Position numbers and translations under genes: made by a program
Notes under the pieces: model-generated
Databases searched by the model: none
The model's input: the letters and a program-made list of their open reading frames with translations, nothing else
Told to the model about the DNA's origin: nothing
Source: Scatomorpha merdigallinarum
Lineage (GTDB): Bacteria; Bacillota; Clostridia; Oscillospirales; Oscillospiraceae
DNA length: 64,000 bases
Assembly (NCBI GenBank): GCA_018710885.1
Contig: DVJA01000081.1
Coordinates: 41,778-105,777 of the forward strand
Reading direction: 5' to 3'
In this document: piece by piece, positions 26,842-35,825 of the stretch
Numbering within the stretch: the stretch's first letter is position 1
How the letters are laid out: every line of letters begins with the position of its first letter

Positions 26842-28551
26842 CTATTTCACCGCCGGCATGGCGATAATCTTCTTCACATCCCCGGGCGCGAGTTTTATCA
26901 CCCTCCGGTCATAAGTTATGAGCCCGTTGAGCTCGCCTTCCACGTCGGTGAGCTGAGTGTAAACCGCGGCGGCCAAACCCTGCATGCAGCCGGGCCGTAT
27001 CTGTCCGTCGTAGAGCAGCGTGAGCGCGCGGCGATACTTGTCCTGGGACGTGAACTTCTTGTAGCCGAACGGCTTCACATCCGCGGTGTGGCCCTCTATG
27101 GGCAGGGCATAGCCGCCGAACTCGCTGAGCACAACGCAGCGCCCGTGCTTGTCCGGCTTGTACTTGTACTCGTCGAAGTAGACGTGCAGGCTGCGCAGCT
27201 CGCCCGAGCCCTGGTCGTGCCAGCCGCTGGTGCGGTCTATTATGCGCGTGGAGTCTATGTCCAGCACCGCCTCGGCACAGCGATCCGAGTCAAATTGCCC
27301 CCAGCCTTCGTTGAAGATAACCCAGGCCACCACGCTGGGGCTGTTGTAGAGGTGTGACACCATGTCAAGCAGCTCCTCCCTGAACTCCTCGCGTCCGGCC
27401 TCTTCGCGGCGGGCGAATTTTGCGTACTTGTTGTCGGCGCTGTTTGCACCAGTGAGCAGCGGCGCGCTCACCACGGTTGCTGAGTATTTGCCGCCGCCGT
27501 TCGGCATGTCCTGCCAGACCAGCATACCAAGCCTGTCGCAGTGGTAATACCAGCGCGCCGGTTCCACCTTGACGTGCTTGCGCAGCATATTGAAACCCAT
27601 GGCCTTGGCCGCCACTATGTCGAAGGCAAGTGCCTCGTCGCTGGGCGCTGTGTAGAGCCCGTCGGGCCACCAGCCCTGGTCGAGCACTCCATTCTGGAAA
27701 TACGGCTTGCCGTTGAGCATCAGTCGCTTTATACCGTTCCGGTCCTCGCCCACGCTCACACTGCGCAGGGCGAAATAGCTCTCCACTCTGTCATCGCCAA
27801 GCGAGAGCTCAATGTTGTACAAATACGGCTTCTCTGGCGTCCAGGGCTTGACTTCCCTCAGCTTCAGCAGCGCGGGCGTCCCCGCCTCAAAGTCGTAGGT
27901 ATCACCGTCTATCACGGCGTGTACTATGCCTTCACCGCCGCAGCTTATCTCCACAGCGCCGTCCTCGAGGTGCGGCGTTATGAAGAGGGAGTCTATGTAG
28001 TTATCCGGCACACTCTCGCACCAGACCGTCTGCCAGATGCCGCTCACCGGGCTGTACCAGATGCCGCCCGGCTTGAGCTTCTGCTTTCCGCGCGTGTGGT
28101 AGCCGCGGTCCGTCTCGTCCGTCACACGTACCACGAGGCAGTTCTCACCCTCGCAGAGCAAGTCCGTTATGTCCGCGGCAAAAGGCAGATACCCGCCGGT
28201 GTGTACGCAGGCGTCCTGACCGTTCACCCAGACCCGGGCCACCTGGTCAGCCGCTCCGAAGTGCAGCAGGACCCGTCCCACGTTGAAGCCCTCCGGCAGC
28301 TCGAACTCGCGCCTGTACCAGAGATATTCCCCCGGCTGCAGCACCCGGCCCACGCCTGACAGCTCGCTCTCCGGCGCAAAGGGTACGACGATCTCCCCGT
28401 CGTAGTCCTCCGGCTCAGCGTTTACCGTGGTAATTGCATAGCTCCACACGCCGTTGAGATTCAAGTAGCTGTCGCGCTTGAGCTGCGGCCTCGGGTACTC
28501 CTGCAGAGGCCGCTCCCTGTCGAGCGCCTCTCCCCACTTCGTCATCAGCAT
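26842..28551 (-). CDS. Glycoside hydrolase family 2 protein (beta-galactosidase/glucuronidase-like)
   Basis: 569 residues. N-terminal jelly-roll sugar-binding domain (LNGVWSYAI..., FHLGAAD-like HFGAADQVARVWVNG and LPFAADITDLL), an immunoglobulin-like domain, then the TIM barrel with FNMLRKHVK, the acid/base glutamate E415 in FNEGWGQF and the nucleophile E477 in LSEFGGY. It is compact for GH2 and has no signal peptide, so it is an intracellular exo-glycosidase on short oligosaccharides; substrate unknown. No transporter or regulator lies beside it. GGAGGT lies 6 bases before ATG 28551. Confidence 0.9.
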   Translation of the reverse strand: MLMTKWGEALDRERPLQEYPRPQLKRDSYLNLNGVWSYAITTVNAEPEDYDGEIVVPFAPESELSGVGRVLQPGEYLWYRREFELPEGFNVGRVLLHFGAADQVARVWVNGQDACVHTGGYLPFAADITDLLCEGENCLVVRVTDETDRGYHTRGKQKLKPGGIWYSPVSGIWQTVWCESVPDNYIDSLFITPHLEDGAVEISCGGEGIVHAVIDGDTYDFEAGTPALLKLREVKPWTPEKPYLYNIELSLGDDRVESYFALRSVSVGEDRNGIKRLMLNGKPYFQNGVLDQGWWPDGLYTAPSDEALAFDIVAAKAMGFNMLRKHVKVEPARWYYHCDRLGMLVWQDMPNGGGKYSATVVSAPLLTGANSADNKYAKFARREEAGREEFREELLDMVSHLYNSPSVVAWVIFNEGWGQFDSDRCAEAVLDIDSTRIIDRTSGWHDQGSGELRSLHVYFDEYKYKPDKHGRCVVLSEFGGYALPIEGHTADVKPFGYKKFTSQDKYRRALTLLYDGQIRPGCMQGLAAAVYTQLTDVEGELNGLITYDRRVIKLAPGDVKKIIAMPAVK

Positions 28552-28600
28552 CGGCTAACCTCCATTCATGCGGCCATGGCCGCCGCCTATTCTTATGTTT

Positions 28601-28630
28601 ATTTTACACCAGACCCGGGCCGCTTGCCAA
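28601..28630 (-). promoter_or_regulatory. Promoter of the GH2 gene
   Basis: Reverse strand TTGGCA (28625-28630), 18 bases, TAAAAT (28601-28606). Confidence 0.6.
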
Positions 28631-28857
28631 GCCGTTAAACGTCCAAAAGTTCATGCGTGCCACAAATAATGTAAAGTTGAGTACGTATGATGTAGTATGT
28701 ACCAATATATGCTATTAATCCTGCATTCGTTAATCATTTCGCAAGCTTGTTAAGAAAAAGTCTTGGAAAAATGGTGTATTTGAATCATATTTGCTGGACA
28801 CAAAATGACAAACGTGATACTATTATTTAGCTGTAAGTTCTACGAGAGGTGATGCTC
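28631..28857 (+). promoter_or_regulatory. AT-rich leader region of the rnf operon
   Basis: This stretch is much richer in A and T than its surroundings and holds no gene. A possible promoter is TTGCTG (28791-28796), 18 bases, TGATAC (28815-28820). I see no convincing riboswitch or operator in it. Confidence 0.45.
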
Positions 28858-30234
28858 ATGCCCTATAAGTATTACGGCGGTGTTCACCCGGACTATGCTA
28901 AGACCGCCAGCAAGACCCCAGTGCGGCCTATAGCTCCGCCAAAACAGGTCGTTTTGCCGATGGTACAGCACATCGGCGCGCCTGACCAACCCACGGTAAA
29001 GGTGGGGGATACCGTAACTGTGGGTCAGGTCATAGGTACTAACGACGCCCCCGTCTCCGCACCCATTCACGCCACCGTCTCCGGAACCGTAGTAGCGGTA
29101 GAGCCCAGACGTCACATGCTGGGCGATATGGTCATGTCTGTCGTTATAGAAAACGACTTCCAGGATACCCCCTGCGAAGACATGAAGCCGCTTACGGCCG
29201 AGCAGATGAAGGACCCCGACGCCATCATCCAGCGTATCCGTGACGCCGGTGTAGTCGGTATGGGCGGCGCAATGTTCCCGACCGCTTTCAAAATCCAGGG
29301 CGCACGCGGTAAGGTTGACACCCTCATCATTAATGGCGCCGAGTGCGAGCCCTATCTCTGCGGCGACCACCGCACCATGCTCGAGCACCCCGAGGAGCTC
29401 CTCAAGGGTATTGAACTAGTGCGTATCGCCCACGGACTGGACAAGTGCTACTACGGCATTGAGGAGAACAAGCGCGACGCCATAGACCTGCTCAACAGCC
29501 TCAATCCCGCCCAGTACGGCATTGAGATCGTCCCCGAAGTGGTCAAGTACCCCCAGGGCGCCGAGAAGATGCAGGTCAAGGCCAACACCAACCGCGAGGT
29601 CAAGCCCGGCGGGCTGCCGAGCGGCGTGGGCTGCAACGTTGTCTCTACCTACACCGCGTACACAATATACCGCGCCTGCTACGAGGGCGTACCCTCTATA
29701 GAGCGTGTTGTGACCGTTGCAGGCGACTGTGTCCCCGAGGCTCAGAACCTCCTTGTGCGCTTCGGCACTCCCCTCGATCACATCTTCGCTGAGGCCGGAG
29801 TTGACATGGACAGAGTCGAACGCATCTGCATGGGCGGCCCCATGATGGGCATTTGCGTCGCCGACCCCTCTGCTGGCAACGTCAAGGGCTCCAGCGGCCT
29901 GCTGCTGTTCAGCAAGGACATGAACCGCGAGAGCGAATTCCCCACCTGCATCCGCTGCGGCAACTGCATAGCGCACTGTCCCATGAAGCTCGAGCCCATG
30001 TATATGTACATGTACATAAACAAGGGTGACTTCAAGAAGATGGAGGAATACCACGTCATGGACTGCTTTGAGTGCGGTTCCTGCTCTTGGGGCTGTCCCG
30101 GACGTCTGCCTCTTACCCACACCTTCAAGCTCGGTAAGGCCATGCTCAATGCCCATCGCGCTGAGGAACAGGCCAGGGCCGAAGCCGCAAAGGCCAATGC
30201 CGCCGCGGCGGCCGGAAAGGAGGCACAGGCGTAA
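28858..30234 (+). CDS. rnfC: Rnf complex subunit C (NADH/flavin and Fe-S subunit)
   Basis: 458 residues. RnfC binds NADH and FMN at the cytoplasmic face of the Rnf complex, which couples ferredoxin oxidation by NAD+ to ion export across the membrane. Visible are the N-terminal biotinyl-like segment, GAMFPTAFKIQ, NGAECEPYLCGDHR, and two 4Fe-4S motifs CIRCGNCIAHCPMKLEP and CFECGSCSWGCPGRLP near the C terminus. An acidic-alanine tail ends the protein. ATG 28858 is used because GAGAGGTGAT lies at the right distance; in-frame starts at 28849 and 28852 sit too close to it. First gene of rnfCDGEAB. Confidence 0.95.
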   Translation: MPYKYYGGVHPDYAKTASKTPVRPIAPPKQVVLPMVQHIGAPDQPTVKVGDTVTVGQVIGTNDAPVSAPIHATVSGTVVAVEPRRHMLGDMVMSVVIENDFQDTPCEDMKPLTAEQMKDPDAIIQRIRDAGVVGMGGAMFPTAFKIQGARGKVDTLIINGAECEPYLCGDHRTMLEHPEELLKGIELVRIAHGLDKCYYGIEENKRDAIDLLNSLNPAQYGIEIVPEVVKYPQGAEKMQVKANTNREVKPGGLPSGVGCNVVSTYTAYTIYRACYEGVPSIERVVTVAGDCVPEAQNLLVRFGTPLDHIFAEAGVDMDRVERICMGGPMMGICVADPSAGNVKGSSGLLLFSKDMNRESEFPTCIRCGNCIAHCPMKLEPMYMYMYINKGDFKKMEEYHVMDCFECGSCSWGCPGRLPLTHTFKLGKAMLNAHRAEEQARAEAAKANAAAAAGKEAQA

Positions 30235-31274
30235 TGGAAGAAAAGAAGCTCTTTAAAGTAACGTCGAACCCCATCGTCCGTACGCCTCGCGGCACGGACA
30301 AGATAATGCTCGACGTTATCATCGCGCTTGTGCCCGCTCTGGGCGTCGGCGCCTACATGTTCGGCATGAATGTCGCCATACTGCTGTGCGTGAACGTCGT
30401 GTGCTGCGTATTCTTCGAGTGGGCCTACCGCAAGCTCATGAAGAAGAACAACACGATAGGCGATCTCTCCGCAGTGGTCACTGCCGTACTGATTACCTGC
30501 GTCATGCCGTCTGCAGCCCCCTGGTGGCTCGGCATAATCGGTTCGTTCTTTGCCATTGTCGTAGTCAAGCAGCTCTACGGCGGCATCGGCAAGAACTTCC
30601 TCAACCCGGCGCTCGCGGCCCGTGCCTTCCTCTCTGCCGCTTACGCCGCTTACATGACTGCCTGGGCAGTGCCCAGCACTCTGCGTGACGTTGTGGTTGA
30701 CGCTACCACCATGTCCACCCCGCTCTCCTACATGCACGCCGGCGACGCCCTGCCCGAGTACTTCACTTTCGGCAATATGTTCCTCGGCGGCATTCCGGGC
30801 AGCATTGGTGAGATAAGCGCCCTGGCCCTGCTGATTGGCGGCGCCTACCTGCTTATCCGCAAGGTCATCACCTGGCGCATCCCCGTGACCTTCATCGGCA
30901 CTGTTGCCGTCCTCACCCTCATCTTCGGCTGTGAAGGCTACAGCAACGTAGACTGGATGCTCTACAACGTCCTCTCCGGCGGCCTGTTCCTCGGCGCCTT
31001 CTTCATGGCTACCGACTACTCGACCAGCCCGGTCAACCTCAAGGGCCAGCTCCTCTACGGTGTGGGCTGCGGCGCCATCACTGTGCTGATCCGCTACTTC
31101 GGCAGCTATCCCGAAGGCGTCAGCTACGCCATCCTCATCATGAACTGCTGCGCCTGGGCCATTGACAAGGCGTTCAGGCCGCGTCAGTTCGGCATGAGCA
31201 AGGAAGACGTGAAGGCCAAGAAGGCCGCGGCCAAAGCGGCCAAAAAACAGGCGAAGGAGGCTGCGGCGCAATGA
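30234..31274 (+). CDS. rnfD: Rnf complex subunit D (membrane flavoprotein)
   Basis: 346 residues, about nine membrane helices, homologous to NqrB. It begins KVTSNPIVRTPRGTDKIM and contains the LNPALAARAFL and ATDYSTSPVNLKGQ loops. The covalent-FMN threonine is expected in an SGAT-like motif; the matching loop here reads DATTMSTPLSYM, with T162 as the likely attachment residue. The C terminus is Lys/Ala-rich. The ATG shares one base with the rnfC stop. Confidence 0.93.
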   Translation: MEEKKLFKVTSNPIVRTPRGTDKIMLDVIIALVPALGVGAYMFGMNVAILLCVNVVCCVFFEWAYRKLMKKNNTIGDLSAVVTAVLITCVMPSAAPWWLGIIGSFFAIVVVKQLYGGIGKNFLNPALAARAFLSAAYAAYMTAWAVPSTLRDVVVDATTMSTPLSYMHAGDALPEYFTFGNMFLGGIPGSIGEISALALLIGGAYLLIRKVITWRIPVTFIGTVAVLTLIFGCEGYSNVDWMLYNVLSGGLFLGAFFMATDYSTSPVNLKGQLLYGVGCGAITVLIRYFGSYPEGVSYAILIMNCCAWAIDKAFRPRQFGMSKEDVKAKKAAAKAAKKQAKEAAAQ

Positions 31275-31825
31275 CTGAGACCAAAAAGGCTAAGGGCGGC
31301 AACCAGATAATCCGCCTGGCGCTCATTCTCTTTCTTGTGAGCGCAATCACTTCCGGCGTCCTGGGCTTAGTCAATATGCTCACTAAGGACAGGATTGCCG
31401 AGCAGGAGCGCATAAAGACCGAGCAGGCCTACAATGCCGTCCTGCCCTATGACGGCGGCTATACCGAGGTCGCCTTTGACCAGGAAGCCTGGCCCACTGT
31501 GGATTCCATCTCCGCTGCCGGCGAAGAGGGTTGGGTTGTTGAGCTCACCTTCTCCGGCGCCCAGGGTTCCATCACTGCCGCTTTCGGTATCAGCAGCGAC
31601 TACACAATCACCGGCGCGAGCGTAATAGACCACGCTGAAACGTCTGGCCTCGGCGCCAAGATAACCGAGCAGGACTTCACCGACAGCTTTATCGGCCAGA
31701 GCGAAGGCATGGCAGTCACCAAGGACGGCGGCACGATAGACACCATCACGGCCGCGACCATTTCGTCCCGCGCCATGGCCAACGCCGCCAACACCGCTAT
31801 TGCTGCCGTCAAGGCATTGGGTTAA
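31271..31825 (+). CDS. rnfG: Rnf complex subunit G (FMN-binding)
   Basis: 184 residues: a single N-terminal transmembrane helix (about 14-33) and an outer FMN-binding domain. The flavinylation motif is DTITAATISSRAM, with T163 as the attachment residue expected from the family; an Apbe-type flavin transferase is not encoded in this window. It overlaps rnfD by four bases. Confidence 0.93.
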   Translation: MTETKKAKGGNQIIRLALILFLVSAITSGVLGLVNMLTKDRIAEQERIKTEQAYNAVLPYDGGYTEVAFDQEAWPTVDSISAAGEEGWVVELTFSGAQGSITAAFGISSDYTITGASVIDHAETSGLGAKITEQDFTDSFIGQSEGMAVTKDGGTIDTITAATISSRAMANAANTAIAAVKALG

Positions 31826-31837
31826 GGGGGGCTTGAA

Positions 31838-32569
31838 ATGAATCTTAAACAACAGTATAAAGAGGGCCTCATTACCAACAACCCCGTTCTGGTACAGCGC
31901 ATCGGCATGTGCTCCACAATGGCCATCACGACCACGCTGTTCAACGGCATCGGCATGGGCCTCTCCGTTCTCATTATCCTGACCTGCTGCAACGTGGCCA
32001 TTTCCGCGCTGCGTAAGGTCATCCCGAACGACATCCGTCTGGCGATTTTCGTCGTCGTAATCGCCGGCTTCGTCACTATCGTAGACCTGCTGCTGCAGGC
32101 ATACATACCGGCGCTTAGCGCATCTCTGGGCGTGTTCATACCGCTGATCGTCGTCAACTGCATCATCATCGGTCGTGCCGAGGCGTTCTGCCAGCACGAG
32201 CCCATCGGCCCCAGCTTCTTTGACGGCATCTTCCAGGGCTTCGGCTACACCGTCGTTCTGGTGTGCATGTGCCTGATACGTGAGCTGCTCGGTTCCGGCA
32301 CTTTCGGCACCGGTATCTTCGAGATTGTAAACGGCGCACTGAATGTGACCCTCGACGGTTCTGCCGCCGGTATTCGCATATTCCCCGAAGAGTTCGGCGC
32401 CACCATCCTGATAATGCCCTTCGGCGGCTTCCTCACTCTGGCCGCCCTGCTCGCCGCCATGCAGTACGCCCTGCGCAAGAGCGACGAAAAGAAGGCTCGC
32501 CTGGCCCGCGAAGCCAAGGTTGAGATCCCGGCTCCGGCTGAAGCTACTGCAAAGGAGGACGCTGAGTAA
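31838..32569 (+). CDS. rnfE: Rnf complex subunit E
   Basis: 243 residues with six membrane helices, homologous to NqrD: KEGLITNNPVLVQRIGMCS at the start, then LTCCNVAISALRKVIPNDIRL and FIPLIVVNCIIIGRAEAF with the conserved cysteines that hold a membrane-embedded iron centre with RnfA. A 35-residue charged, Ala/Glu-rich C-terminal tail is present. GGGGGG lies upstream of the ATG; the stop overlaps rnfA by one base. Confidence 0.94.
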   Translation: MNLKQQYKEGLITNNPVLVQRIGMCSTMAITTTLFNGIGMGLSVLIILTCCNVAISALRKVIPNDIRLAIFVVVIAGFVTIVDLLLQAYIPALSASLGVFIPLIVVNCIIIGRAEAFCQHEPIGPSFFDGIFQGFGYTVVLVCMCLIRELLGSGTFGTGIFEIVNGALNVTLDGSAAGIRIFPEEFGATILIMPFGGFLTLAALLAAMQYALRKSDEKKARLAREAKVEIPAPAEATAKEDAE

Positions 32570-33144
32570 TGAATGTTATTACCATCGCGCTCGGCGCGAT
32601 CCTGATGAACAACTTTATCTTCTCGCAGTTCCTCGGCTGCTGCCCCTTCCTGGGCTGCTCTACCAAAGTCGATACCGCCGTCGGCATGGGCATCGCCGTC
32701 ACCTTCGTCATGGGCCTTGCGAGCGCCATCTGCTACGTCGTCAACGTACTGCTTGTGCAGCTCGGTCTCGACTACATGAGCACCCTGGCCTTTATCCTCG
32801 TCATCGCCGTGCTCGTGCAGTTTGTTGAGATGTTCCTCAAGAAGAGCGTACCGAGTCTGTACACGGCCCTTGGCATCTATCTGCCGCTCATCACCACGAA
32901 CTGCGCCGTCCTCGGTGTCGTTCTCCTGAATGTGCAGAACAACTACGACTTCATTGAGTCCGTCACCTACGGTATCACCGGCGGCCTGGGCTTCATGCTC
33001 GCCATCGTGCTCTTCGCCAGTGTGCGTGAGCGCCTCCAGTTTGCCGACTACCCCGAGAGCTACGAGGGCTTCCCGATAGCTCTGACGTCTGCCGGCCTGC
33101 TGGCTCTGGCCTTCATGGGCTTCTCCGGCATGAGCATTACCTAA
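32569..33144 (+). CDS. rnfA: Rnf complex subunit A
   Basis: 191 residues, six membrane helices, homologous to NqrE. NNFIFSQFLGCCPFLGCSTKVDTAVGMG carries the iron-binding cysteine region and YLPLITTNCAVLGVVLLN the second conserved cysteine. With RnfE it forms the pseudo-symmetric membrane core of the complex. Length is standard. Confidence 0.95.
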   Translation: MNVITIALGAILMNNFIFSQFLGCCPFLGCSTKVDTAVGMGIAVTFVMGLASAICYVVNVLLVQLGLDYMSTLAFILVIAVLVQFVEMFLKKSVPSLYTALGIYLPLITTNCAVLGVVLLNVQNNYDFIESVTYGITGGLGFMLAIVLFASVRERLQFADYPESYEGFPIALTSAGLLALAFMGFSGMSIT

Positions 33145-33156
33145 GGGGGTATCACG

Positions 33157-33981
33157 ATGAGTCCTGATATTCTGAACATCATCTACGCTATCCTGGTACT
33201 TGGCGTCCTGGGCGCTGTGTTCGGCGGCCTGCTCGCGTTCGCAGCCAAGATATTCCACGTTGAAGAGGATGAGCGCATCGGACAGGTACGTGAGTGCCTG
33301 GCCGGCGCCAACTGCGGCGGCTGCGGCTTTGCCGGTTGTGACGCCTACGCGGCGGCTGTTGTCGCCGGTGAGGCTCCTCCCAACAAGTGCGGCCCCGGCG
33401 GCAAGAAGACCGCAGAAGCTGTCGCGGCCATCATGGGCCTCGACGCCGTCGACGAAGTCAAGTATGTGGCCTATGTGCCCTGCTCCGGCAGCTGCGGCAC
33501 GGCCAAGGAGCTCTTTGAGTACGAAGGCCCCGCCGACTGCGTCGCCGCCATGCGTTTCGGCAACAAGGGCCCCAAGAGCTGCCAGTTTTCCTGCATTGGT
33601 CTCGGCAACTGCGTCAGGGCCTGCCAGTTCGGCGCCATGCACATTGAAAACGGCGTCGCCGTCGTCGATCGCGAGAAGTGCACCTCATGTATGGCCTGCG
33701 CCAGTGCCTGCCCCAAGGGTATCATCCAGAAGGTTCCCTACGAGCAGCGCGTGCTCGTAGGCTGCCGCTCGAACGACAAGGGCGCGCAGACGCGCAAACT
33801 CTGTGACGCTGGCTGCATCGGCTGCATGAAGTGCCAGCGTGAATGCCCGCACGAGGCCATCAAGGTTGTCAACAACCTGGCTGTTATCGACTACGACAAG
33901 TGCACCGGCTGCGGCCACTGCGCCGAAGTTTGCCCGAGGCACATTATTCACCCGCAGAAGATATACGTGCAGGACAACTAA
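33157..33981 (+). CDS. rnfB: Rnf complex subunit B (ferredoxin-interacting Fe-S protein)
   Basis: 274 residues: an N-terminal transmembrane helix (about 7-28), a 4Fe-4S domain with CGGCGFAGCDAYA...CGPGG, and 4Fe-4S ferredoxin motifs including CTSCMACASACPKG, CIGCMKCQRECP and CTGCGHCAEVCP. RnfB is the likely entry point for electrons from reduced ferredoxin. Last gene of the operon, 12 bases after rnfA, followed by two hairpins. Confidence 0.95.
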   Translation: MSPDILNIIYAILVLGVLGAVFGGLLAFAAKIFHVEEDERIGQVRECLAGANCGGCGFAGCDAYAAAVVAGEAPPNKCGPGGKKTAEAVAAIMGLDAVDEVKYVAYVPCSGSCGTAKELFEYEGPADCVAAMRFGNKGPKSCQFSCIGLGNCVRACQFGAMHIENGVAVVDREKCTSCMACASACPKGIIQKVPYEQRVLVGCRSNDKGAQTRKLCDAGCIGCMKCQRECPHEAIKVVNNLAVIDYDKCTGCGHCAEVCPRHIIHPQKIYVQDN

Positions 33982-33988
33982 AAAAATA

Positions 33989-34050
33989 TCCCGCCGGGGT
34001 TTCCGGCGGGACGACAAAAAGGGATGGAGTTTAAATCTCCATCCCTTTTA
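33989..34050. terminator. Double hairpin between rnfB and the Rrf2 gene
   Basis: First stem TCCCGCCGG/CCGGCGGGA (33989-34011). Second stem AAAAAGGGATGGAG/CTCCATCCCTTTTA (34016-34050) with T-rich flanks on both strands; it should terminate the convergent transcripts. Confidence 0.9.
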
Positions 34051-34052
34051 TT

Positions 34053-34514
34053 TTATATTAGCCCCTGACGGCGCTTGTCCTCCTCGTGCAACCGCCTGTA
34101 GTCCGCTATAATCGTATCAAGTGTTATGGACTCCAGACTGCGCTTGAGGTCCTCCCTGACCTTGCTGTAGGAGCACTCGAGCACCTCGTGAATGCACCTG
34201 CCAACCGGGCACGCCTCGGAGGGTTCCGGGTGTATGCCGATGAGCTTTGTCAGGAAATCCGGCTCTATGGCGGCATAGACGCGGTAGAGCGATATCTCCT
34301 CCGGCGGGCAGTTGAGAGTGGCCCCTCCCTTGCCCGGATTTATCGTCAATATGCCGTCTTTCTTCAACGCGCTGAGTATTGTGCGGATGGTCACGGCGTT
34401 TACTCCGGAGGACTGAGAAAGCAGCTCTCCGGTGATCTTTCTCGGCCGGTCACCATACGCGCCTATAAGCACCAGGCAGTGTATCGCCGCCGAGCACTTA
34501 ACACTTATATGCAT
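34053..34514 (-). CDS. Rrf2-family transcriptional regulator (YwnA-like)
   Basis: 153 residues with a winged helix: MHISVKCSAAIHCLVL, then ITGELLSQSSGVNAVTIRTILSALKKDGIL and the wing NPGKGGATL. The family's three-cysteine Fe-S cluster arrangement is not obvious; there is one CPVGRC pair near residue 105, as in the YwnA branch that lacks the cluster. It is convergent with rnfB and divergent from the OYE gene. A palindrome over its own promoter suggests autorepression. Confidence 0.87.
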   Translation of the reverse strand: MHISVKCSAAIHCLVLIGAYGDRPRKITGELLSQSSGVNAVTIRTILSALKKDGILTINPGKGGATLNCPPEEISLYRVYAAIEPDFLTKLIGIHPEPSEACPVGRCIHEVLECSYSKVREDLKRSLESITLDTIIADYRRLHEEDKRRQGLI

Positions 34515-34541
34515 AGTGTCCTCCTTCCCTCTGGGCTATTA

Positions 34542-34579
34542 TTTTGCTATATTATATTGCAAAATTTCTCGTATGTAAA
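34542..34579 (-). promoter_or_regulatory. Rrf2 promoter with overlapping palindrome
   Basis: Reverse strand TTTACA (34574-34579), 17 bases, TATAAT (34551-34556). TTTTGC (34542-34547) and GCAAAA (34559-34564) form an inverted repeat centred on the -10 box. Confidence 0.68.
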
Positions 34580-34592
34580 TACAAAAACGGTA

Positions 34593-34621
34593 TTGACACG
34601 AGATTGACTTGCGTGTATACT
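34593..34621 (+). promoter_or_regulatory. Promoter of the OYE gene
   Basis: TTGACA (34593-34598), 17 bases, TATACT (34616-34621): near consensus. Confidence 0.85.
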
Positions 34622-34680
34622 TGTTATAGTTTTAAATTTTACAATTAGAGTTTCATATAAATTTGCTAAGGAGGACCACC

Positions 34681-35757
34681 ATGAGTAAAGTATTTGAAGA
34701 GGTGCATCTCAAGCACCTGACGCTTAAGAACCGCCTCGTTCGTTCTGCCACGCAGGACCCCTTCGGCGGCCCTGAAGGCTTTGTCAGCGACAAGCAGAAG
34801 GAGCTCTACCGCACCATCGCCAACAACAACGTCGGCATGGTCATCACGGCTCACGCCTGCGTCACGCCCGAGGGCAATGTCGGCGGCGGCCAGAACGGCA
34901 TCTACGACGACAAGTTTATCGCCGGTCAGAGCGAGGTCGCCTCTATAATCAAGGCTGGCGGCGCGGCTGCCGTCATGCAGATAAGCCACGCCGGCGGCAA
35001 CGTCATGCCCTATCCCGGCAGCGACCAGCTCACCCTGCTCGCGCCCGTGGAAAAGGTCTTTGCCAAGGGCGTGCAGGCTGCCAAAGCTATGGATAAGGAC
35101 GACATGGAATACGTGAAGAACGGCTTTGTTGAGGGCGCAAAACGCGCCATGCAGGCCGGTTTTGACGGCATTCAGATACATCTGGCCCATGGCTATCTGC
35201 TCAGCCAGTTTCTGAATCCATGTATCAACACCCGTGAGGACGAGTATGGCGTGAACGCCGAGGGACGCTTCCGCTTCCCGAAGGAAGTTCTGACCGCTGT
35301 CCGCGAGGCTGTCGGCCCTGACTACCCCATCTTCGTGAAGATAAACAGCAACTGCGAAGAGAACGACGAGGCCTTTGAGCAGGACTTCATGTACTATATG
35401 AGCGAGCTCGACAAGTTCGGCCTCGAGGGCATAGAGGTCAGCGGCTGGAACTTCACCCCGCTCGGCAGGTCCGGAGCCCGCGACTACTTCCTCGAGAGGG
35501 CGTCCAAGGCTGCGGCAGCCATCAACACCCCGGTATTCCTGATTGGCGGCATGCGCAACCTCGACGACATGCAGCGTGCTCTCGACGCCGGCATGGTGCT
35601 GTGCTCCATGTCGCGCCCCTTCATCGCGGAGCCCGATATCGGCACCAAGCTCGCCAACGGTGAGGAATCCAGGTGCACGAGCTGCAGCAAGTGCTTCTAC
35701 CTCATACACAAGGAAGGCCGCCGCTGCATCCTGCACCCGATGCCCGAGCAGAAATAA
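34681..35757 (+). CDS. NADH:flavin oxidoreductase, old-yellow-enzyme family
   Basis: 358 residues, FMN-binding TIM barrel with the motif IQIHLAHGYLLSQFLNP (about 170-186), MQISHAGGN earlier and VFLIGGMRNL..MQRALDAGMVLCSMSRPFIAEP near the end. A C-terminal cluster CTSCSKC..(11)..C looks like a 4Fe-4S binding motif, as in 2,4-dienoyl-CoA reductase-type OYEs, but the second flavin/NADH domain of those enzymes is missing. It probably reduces activated alkenes or enoates. AAGGAGG is 6 bases before the ATG at 34681. Divergent from the Rrf2 regulator. Confidence 0.9.
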   Translation: MSKVFEEVHLKHLTLKNRLVRSATQDPFGGPEGFVSDKQKELYRTIANNNVGMVITAHACVTPEGNVGGGQNGIYDDKFIAGQSEVASIIKAGGAAAVMQISHAGGNVMPYPGSDQLTLLAPVEKVFAKGVQAAKAMDKDDMEYVKNGFVEGAKRAMQAGFDGIQIHLAHGYLLSQFLNPCINTREDEYGVNAEGRFRFPKEVLTAVREAVGPDYPIFVKINSNCEENDEAFEQDFMYYMSELDKFGLEGIEVSGWNFTPLGRSGARDYFLERASKAAAAINTPVFLIGGMRNLDDMQRALDAGMVLCSMSRPFIAEPDIGTKLANGEESRCTSCSKCFYLIHKEGRRCILHPMPEQK

Positions 35758-35783
35758 ACCAGGCTTAGTTTCCTCTACATAAC

Positions 35784-35825
35784 GGGAGGGCGCAAACGGA
35801 ACTGCCGTTTGCGCCCTCTTGTTTT
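35784..35825. terminator. Bidirectional terminator, OYE and dnaJ
   Basis: GAGGGCGCAAACGG (35786-35799) and CCGTTTGCGCCCTC (35805-35818) form a 14-bp stem, then TTGTTTT. Confidence 0.93.

Noticed and set aside
26574..26867. Possible protein from repeat copy A containing CVQVRTKALF, matched by YVQVRTKAVF on the reverse strand in copy B
   Set aside because: The similarity follows from the repeated DNA and includes a hairpin; no ribosome site and no codon-bias support. It could be revisited if the element proves coding.
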